Both the position numbers and the translations under genes were made by a program. A DNA stretch of 9,452 nucleotides from a bacterium (lineage in GTDB: Bacteria > Margulisbacteria > Marinamargulisbacteria > SXXA01): the NCBI GenBank assembly GCA_018402095.1, contig JAGYJO010000053.1:1-9452 (forward strand), in the 5' to 3' direction. Position 1 is the first letter of the stretch. Each line of letters opens with the position of its first letter. The notes under the pieces are model-generated. The model worked only from the letters and a program-made list of their open reading frames with translations. It was not told the origin of the DNA and did no database searches. Positions 5,681-9,452 of this stretch are shown here, piece after piece.

Positions 5681-8600
5681 ATGAGTATTACCGTCGCCTT
5701 ACACCACCGTACCCATTACAGCTATGACCGTCCCGCGTCTCTGGATATGCAGACCATTCGGTTGCGTCCTGCCCCACATGCGCGCTCGCCGATTCAATCC
5801 TATTCGCTGAATATTGCGCCGGCGGATCACTTCATCAATTGGCAGCAGGACCCTTTTGGGAATTTTTTGGCCAAGGTGGTCTTTCCTGAGAAAATTAGCG
5901 AATTCAAAATCGACGTTGATGTGATCGTGGAGATTCGGGTATTTAACCCCTTCGATTTTTTCTTGGAAAAAGAAACCTCTGCCTTTCCCTTTGTCTACGC
6001 ACCGGAACTCAGAGACGAATTATTGCCCTATTTGGAGCTCAAAGATACCAGCGGCACCTTGCGTGAATGGGTAGCGAAAACCGACTGTGGCGAACAGCGG
6101 ATGATTGATTTTCTCGTGGGGATCAATCACCGGCTTCACCAAGACCTGGGCTATGTCGTGCGCTTGGAGCCGGGTGTGCAGTCATGTGCCGAGACGCTGC
6201 GTTTGGGGACGGGCTCTTGTCGGGATATGGCATGGTTTCTCTGTCAGGCGTTGAGGCACTTGGGCTTGGCGACGCGGTTTGCCTCTGGCTATCTGATCCA
6301 GCTGGCAGCCGACACCAAATCCCTAGATGGGCCGTCTGGGACCGACGTGGACTTCACCGATCTACATGCCTGGACGGAAGTGTATTTGCCAGGTGCGGGG
6401 TGGATAGGGCTGGATCCGACATCAGGACTTTTTACCGGTGAGGGGCATATTCCCCTTTGCTGTACGCCGAATCCCTCGAGTGCGGCACCGGTCACCGGTT
6501 GTCTCGAAGACAATGTGCGGTCCACACTCCATCACGAGATGACGCTCACCCGGCTCACGGAAGCGCCCCGTGTGACGCGACCATACTCAGAAGCTGAATG
6601 GAAAGCTATCGATACATTGGGTAAAAAAGTCGACAAGGCGCTAAATAAACAAGAGGTTCGGCTCACGATGGGTGGCGAACCGACCTTTGTCTCTCTGGAT
6701 GATAGAGAGCATAACGCATGGCATTACGCCGCTTTGGGTGGGGACAAAAAAACATTGGGGAAAACCATGTTTGATGGTCTGCGTGCGCACTTTGCACCGC
6801 ATGGCTTGCCCATGTTTAGCCAGGGAAAATGGTATCCGGGAGAGCTATTGCCCCGTTGGGCGATGACCCAGTTTTGGCGCAAAGATGGGCAGCCGATTTG
6901 GCAAAATGACGCTTGGCTGGCAGATCCGAATAAGGATTTGAGCCATGATGTCCAAACCGCAGAGACCTTTCTCACCTGTCTGGCCAGCCAATTGGGACTC
7001 CCGGAAAAATACGTTTTGCCCACACGTGAAGACACGGCCTATTACCTCTGGAAAGAGCGCAAACTACCGCTCGAAGACGAGATGATGACGGCGGATGTGT
7101 TCGAAAAAGCCGAACGTGAACGTCTACAGATTTTGATGGAAAAAGACCTAAATAGCCCCGTTGGCTATGTGTTGCCCTTGCATTACTCTTACAAAAGAAA
7201 CCGCTGGGTGAGCAATGCATGGCAGTTTCGCAGTCCCCATCTCATTCTCATGCCGGGGGATTCGCCGATTGGCTTTCGCTTGCCTTTGGGCGGGTTGCCG
7301 TATCCGGAGGATTACGACGCCGATGTTTGTCCGAAAAGAGACACGTTTGTGATACAAGAACCGCTCCCAAGCCCCCCTCATCGCATACCCATTGTTTCAG
7401 ACGATACGTTCAAAGATGACCCCAACGGGAGCGTACGTACCGCCCTCTGTGCCGAAGTACGTGGTGGGACCTTGCATCTCTTTTTGCCTCCCGTGGTTTG
7501 GGGGGAGCATTTCCTAGACCTGATTTCCGCCATAGAGGCGACATGTGAGGCGACCCAAACCGCGGTGGTCCTCGAAGGGTATTTACCGCCTCGGGATGCC
7601 CGGTTGTCCCATTTCAGTGTCACGCCGGATCCGGGGGTTTTGGAAATCAATGTTCAGCCGGCTGAGAACTGGGAATCGCTGAAAGACATCACAAATACCG
7701 TCTTCGACACTGCCAGAACGGCACGGCTATCCGCCGAAAAATTTATGCTCGATGGCCGTCGGGTGGGAACCGGTGGTGGCAATCATATCGTCTTAGGTGC
7801 CGCCAACCCTAAAGATAGCCCCTTTTTGCGGCGTCCTGATTTGCTGCGGTCATTGATCTCGTTTTGGCAAAACCACCCGTCCTTGTCCTACCTGTTTTCG
7901 GGGATGTATATCGGACCGACCAGCCAAGCGCCACGCATCGATGAAGCCCGTCATGACGCGATGTATGAGCTCGAAATTGCCTTTCAGCAGTTGCCGAAAC
8001 CGGGTGCAGAAATCCCCGGTTGGATCGTCGACAGACTGTTTCGCAACTTGTTGGTGGATCTCACGGGGAATACCCACCGTGCGGAATTTTGTATCGACAA
8101 ACTCTGTAGTCCCGATAGCAGCACGGGCAATTTGGGACTTTTGGAGATGCGCGGGTTTGAGATGTCGCCCCATCCCCAGATGCATTTGCTCCAGACTTTG
8201 CTGGTGCGTGCCCTGATCGCCCAATTTTGGAAAACCCCGTATACCGGAAAATTGATCCGCTGGGGCACCCAATTGCAGGACAAATTTATGTTGCCTCATT
8301 TTCTGCGTGAGGATTTTCGTGATGTGTTGCATCAGCTCAGCGCGGGGGGCTATGTCTTTCCCGAGGCATGGTTCGACCCGTTTTTTGCCTTTCGGTTCCC
8401 GCTCTGTGGCGAGGTGCATCTGGGGGCTGCGCGGCTGTCTCTACACACCGCGCTAGAGGCATGGCCGGTGATGGGTGAGGAACCTGCCGGGGGTGGCATG
8501 AGCCGTGCGGTAGATGCCAGTGTGGAGCGGGTACAGGTGACAGTGCGCGGTATTCAGCCGGGACGCCATGTGGTGACCTGTAATGGGCGACTTATTCCGC

Positions 8601-8935
8601 TCATGCCCACGTCTGAAAATGGGGTGTATGTGGCCGGTGTCCGATTCAAGGCATGGGCGCAACCCTCCAGTCTCCACGTCACGCTACCGGTGGATGTGCC
8701 TTTGGTATTTGATTTACTGGACACGCAGATGGGGCGCTCCCTAGGCGGCTGCCGCTACCATTTGGCGCATCCCGGCGGGCGTAATTATGACCTTTTTCCC
8801 GTGAATGAAAACGAAGCGGAAGGCCGGAAACTGTCCCGTTTCGAGGCTATGGGGCATAGTCCGGGGAAGATGGTGTTGCCCAAATCCGAGGGGTGTGGAG
8901 AGTTTCCATGTACGTTGGATTTGCGGTTTAAATAG
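5681..8935 (+). CDS. Transglutaminase-DUF2126 fusion protein (COG1305 + COG4196)
   Basis: This 1084-residue protein matches the usual length and layout of the family. The N-terminal transglutaminase module (1 to about 275) opens VALHHRTHYSYDRPASLDMQ, and its triad is intact: C180 in GSCRDMAW, H229 in LHAWTEVYLP and D245 in GLDPTSG. From about residue 315 comes DUF2126, with LTMGGEPTFVSLDD (328-341), QGKWYPGELLPRW (381-393), VLEINVQPAENWESL (653-667), GRRVGTGGGNHIVLG (692-706) and LEMRGFEMSPHPQMH (821-835). The acidic, glycine-rich/His and Arg motifs fit a circularly permuted glutamine-synthetase-like amine ligase, as predicted for this family. A glycine-rich stretch (936-939) leads into a beta-rich C-terminal module (945 to about 1040). 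The start is supported by homology at residue 1, although the ribosome site is poor (only AAAGAAAG, about 12 bases upstream). The gene is divergent from the other three and is followed by a terminator-like hairpin. It probably acts in the cytoplasm. Confidence 0.94.
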   Translation: MSITVALHHRTHYSYDRPASLDMQTIRLRPAPHARSPIQSYSLNIAPADHFINWQQDPFGNFLAKVVFPEKISEFKIDVDVIVEIRVFNPFDFFLEKETSAFPFVYAPELRDELLPYLELKDTSGTLREWVAKTDCGEQRMIDFLVGINHRLHQDLGYVVRLEPGVQSCAETLRLGTGSCRDMAWFLCQALRHLGLATRFASGYLIQLAADTKSLDGPSGTDVDFTDLHAWTEVYLPGAGWIGLDPTSGLFTGEGHIPLCCTPNPSSAAPVTGCLEDNVRSTLHHEMTLTRLTEAPRVTRPYSEAEWKAIDTLGKKVDKALNKQEVRLTMGGEPTFVSLDDREHNAWHYAALGGDKKTLGKTMFDGLRAHFAPHGLPMFSQGKWYPGELLPRWAMTQFWRKDGQPIWQNDAWLADPNKDLSHDVQTAETFLTCLASQLGLPEKYVLPTREDTAYYLWKERKLPLEDEMMTADVFEKAERERLQILMEKDLNSPVGYVLPLHYSYKRNRWVSNAWQFRSPHLILMPGDSPIGFRLPLGGLPYPEDYDADVCPKRDTFVIQEPLPSPPHRIPIVSDDTFKDDPNGSVRTALCAEVRGGTLHLFLPPVVWGEHFLDLISAIEATCEATQTAVVLEGYLPPRDARLSHFSVTPDPGVLEINVQPAENWESLKDITNTVFDTARTARLSAEKFMLDGRRVGTGGGNHIVLGAANPKDSPFLRRPDLLRSLISFWQNHPSLSYLFSGMYIGPTSQAPRIDEARHDAMYELEIAFQQLPKPGAEIPGWIVDRLFRNLLVDLTGNTHRAEFCIDKLCSPDSSTGNLGLLEMRGFEMSPHPQMHLLQTLLVRALIAQFWKTPYTGKLIRWGTQLQDKFMLPHFLREDFRDVLHQLSAGGYVFPEAWFDPFFAFRFPLCGEVHLGAARLSLHTALEAWPVMGEEPAGGGMSRAVDASVERVQVTVRGIQPGRHVVTCNGRLIPLMPTSENGVYVAGVRFKAWAQPSSLHVTLPVDVPLVFDLLDTQMGRSLGGCRYHLAHPGGRNYDLFPVNENEAEGRKLSRFEAMGHSPGKMVLPKSEGCGEFPCTLDLRFK

Positions 8936-8954
8936 GGGGCGTTTTGGGTTTTCA

Positions 8955-9111
8955 CCGCATGGTCCGACACCGTAGGGGCGATCCCCCCGTGGTCGCCCTG
9001 TTTTTATCCGATAATACGCATACCCCCATTTTTCACCAAATACCAAAACCCATTCTCTGACCCCTGAACCTCGATTGGGCAAGATGGTGCAAAACCCCTC
9101 CTAGCCTCCCC
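8955..9111. repeat. Long direct repeat, copy 1
   Basis: It runs from CCGCATGGTCCGACACCGTA, through the GTAGGGGCGATCC hairpin, one CCTGTTTTTATCCGATAATA unit, CCCCCATTTTTCACCAAATA and CCTCGATTGGGCAAGATGG, to CTAGCCTCCCC. The same order recurs at 9221-9452. It carries no credible gene. Confidence 0.9.
8974..9005 (+). terminator. Rho-independent terminator formed by a REP-like hairpin
   Basis: GGGCGA (8976-8981) pairs with TCGCCC (8993-8998), extended by two inner pairs (one a wobble) and by a G-T wobble at the base, giving a GC-rich stem with a C-rich loop. It is followed one base later by TTTTT (9001-9005). It begins 39 bases after the stop of the transglutaminase-DUF2126 gene and forms part of the direct repeat at 8955-9111. 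Confidence 0.6.
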
Positions 9112-9124
9112 TTATCAAGGGAGG
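9105..9124. repeat. Short imperfect inverted repeat at the end of direct repeat copy 1
   Basis: CCTCCCCTT (9105-9113) faces AAGGGAGG (9117-9124) across a 3-base loop, with one unpaired C. It resembles common dispersed palindromes of the CCTCCCCTTATCAAGGGG type. There is no T-tract, so it is not called a terminator. Confidence 0.6.
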
Positions 9125-9220
9125 GACAGGGCAGGCGCACATGTCGTCGGCGGTTGTTTGTCTTCCTTGTCTTGAACCAGGATACAGCAGGATTTTTGAG
9201 ATGGATGGGATAAAAAAATA

Positions 9221-9452
9221 CCGCATGGTCCGACACCGTAGGGGCGATCCCCCCCGTGGTTGCCTGTTTTCAACCAACAATACGCATGACCCTGTTTTCA
9301 ACCAACAATACGCATGCCCTGTTTTTATCCGATAATACGCATGCCCTGTTTTTATCCGATAAAACGCATACCCCCATTTTTCACCAAATACCGAACCCCA
9401 TTGTCTGAACCTCGATTGGGCAGGATGGTGCAAAACCCCTCCTAGCCTCCCC
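9221..9452. repeat. Long direct repeat, copy 2, reaching the window edge
   Basis: It is the same sequence as 8955-9111 with few substitutions, but lengthened by extra 27-bp units at 9263-9371. It ends with CTAGCCTCCCC exactly at the window end, where copy 1 continues into TTATCAAGGG, so the repeat probably continues outside. Its hairpin arm is weaker (TTGCCTG instead of TCGCCCTG). Confidence 0.9.
9263..9371. repeat. 27-bp minisatellite, four units
   Basis: Units begin with CCTG at 9263, 9291, 9318 and 9345 and end in ACGCATG or ACGCATA. Units 1 and 2 carry TTTTCAACCAACAATACGC; units 3 and 4 carry TTTTTATCCGATAA.ACGC. The companion direct repeat at 8955-9111 has only one unit (at 8997, of the second type), so the array has expanded here. 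Confidence 0.88.

Larger units (their letters stand above)
8936..9452. other. Repeat-rich non-coding region downstream of the DUF2126 gene
   Basis: It is filled by the terminator hairpin and the two copies of the long direct repeat. The 109 bases between the copies (9112-9220) finish the CCTCCCCTT palindrome and include TGTCTTGAACCAGGATACAG and AGGATTTTTGAGATGGATGG, which look like another dispersed repeat type. Open frames here are repeat translations with no recognisable domain. Confidence 0.7.

Noticed and set aside
7850..8419. 189-codon minus-strand open frame
   Set aside because: It lies wholly antisense to the DUF2126 domain, whose conserved motifs are clear on the + strand.
9101..9433. 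Minus-strand open frame with repeated YRIKTGHAY peptides
   Set aside because: The peptide repeat is the translation of the 27-bp minisatellite and the direct repeat; no domain or start signal supports a gene.

Overview
The window holds most of a predicted amidoligase / peptide-tagging gene cluster, set in intergenic DNA full of short palindromic repeats. Three genes run leftward from about 4255: a class II glutamine amidotransferase-like domain fused to a transglutaminase (2420-4255), a circularly permuted ATP-grasp protein (683-2392) and an alpha-E protein cut by the window edge (1-690). One large gene runs rightward: a transglutaminase fused to a DUF2126 domain (5681-8935). Iyer and colleagues (2009) predicted from gene neighbourhoods a widespread bacterial peptide-tagging system built from a permuted ATP-grasp ligase, a permuted glutamine-synthetase-like ligase, an NTN-fold hydrolase and the alpha-E domain. 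This locus fits that set. The assignment of DUF2126 to the glutamine-synthetase-like ligase is from memory plus motifs.

Layout. 1-690: alpha-E, sharing 8 bases with the end of the ATP-grasp gene. 683-2392: ATP-grasp protein with a roughly 94-residue C-terminal tail whose DNA (683-967) is mostly a chain of hairpins. 2420-4255: amidotransferase/transglutaminase fusion that lacks the expected N-terminal nucleophilic cysteine. 4256-5680: 1.4 kb divergent intergenic region with two mirror-image REP pairs, a worn second copy of the hairpin element, an 18-bp tandem array and the 3' remnant of a REP-associated tyrosine transposase (RAYT) carrying REP sequence in frame. 5681-8935: transglutaminase-DUF2126 protein. 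8936-9452: a REP-like terminator hairpin and a long direct repeat whose second copy has an expanded 27-bp minisatellite.

Proposed teamwork (inference from family knowledge): the two ATP-dependent ligases would form amide or peptide bonds, the two transglutaminase-fold domains would cleave or transfer peptides, the amidotransferase domain would handle amide nitrogen or a gamma-glutamyl substrate, and alpha-E would act as a helical partner. No substrate is visible in the window.

Organism: a repeat-rich bacterium of roughly balanced GC content, with good Shine-Dalgarno sites before the three leftward genes. A Gram-negative, proteobacterium-like host is plausible, but nothing here fixes the taxon. 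No tRNA, rRNA, CRISPR array or intact mobile element was seen.
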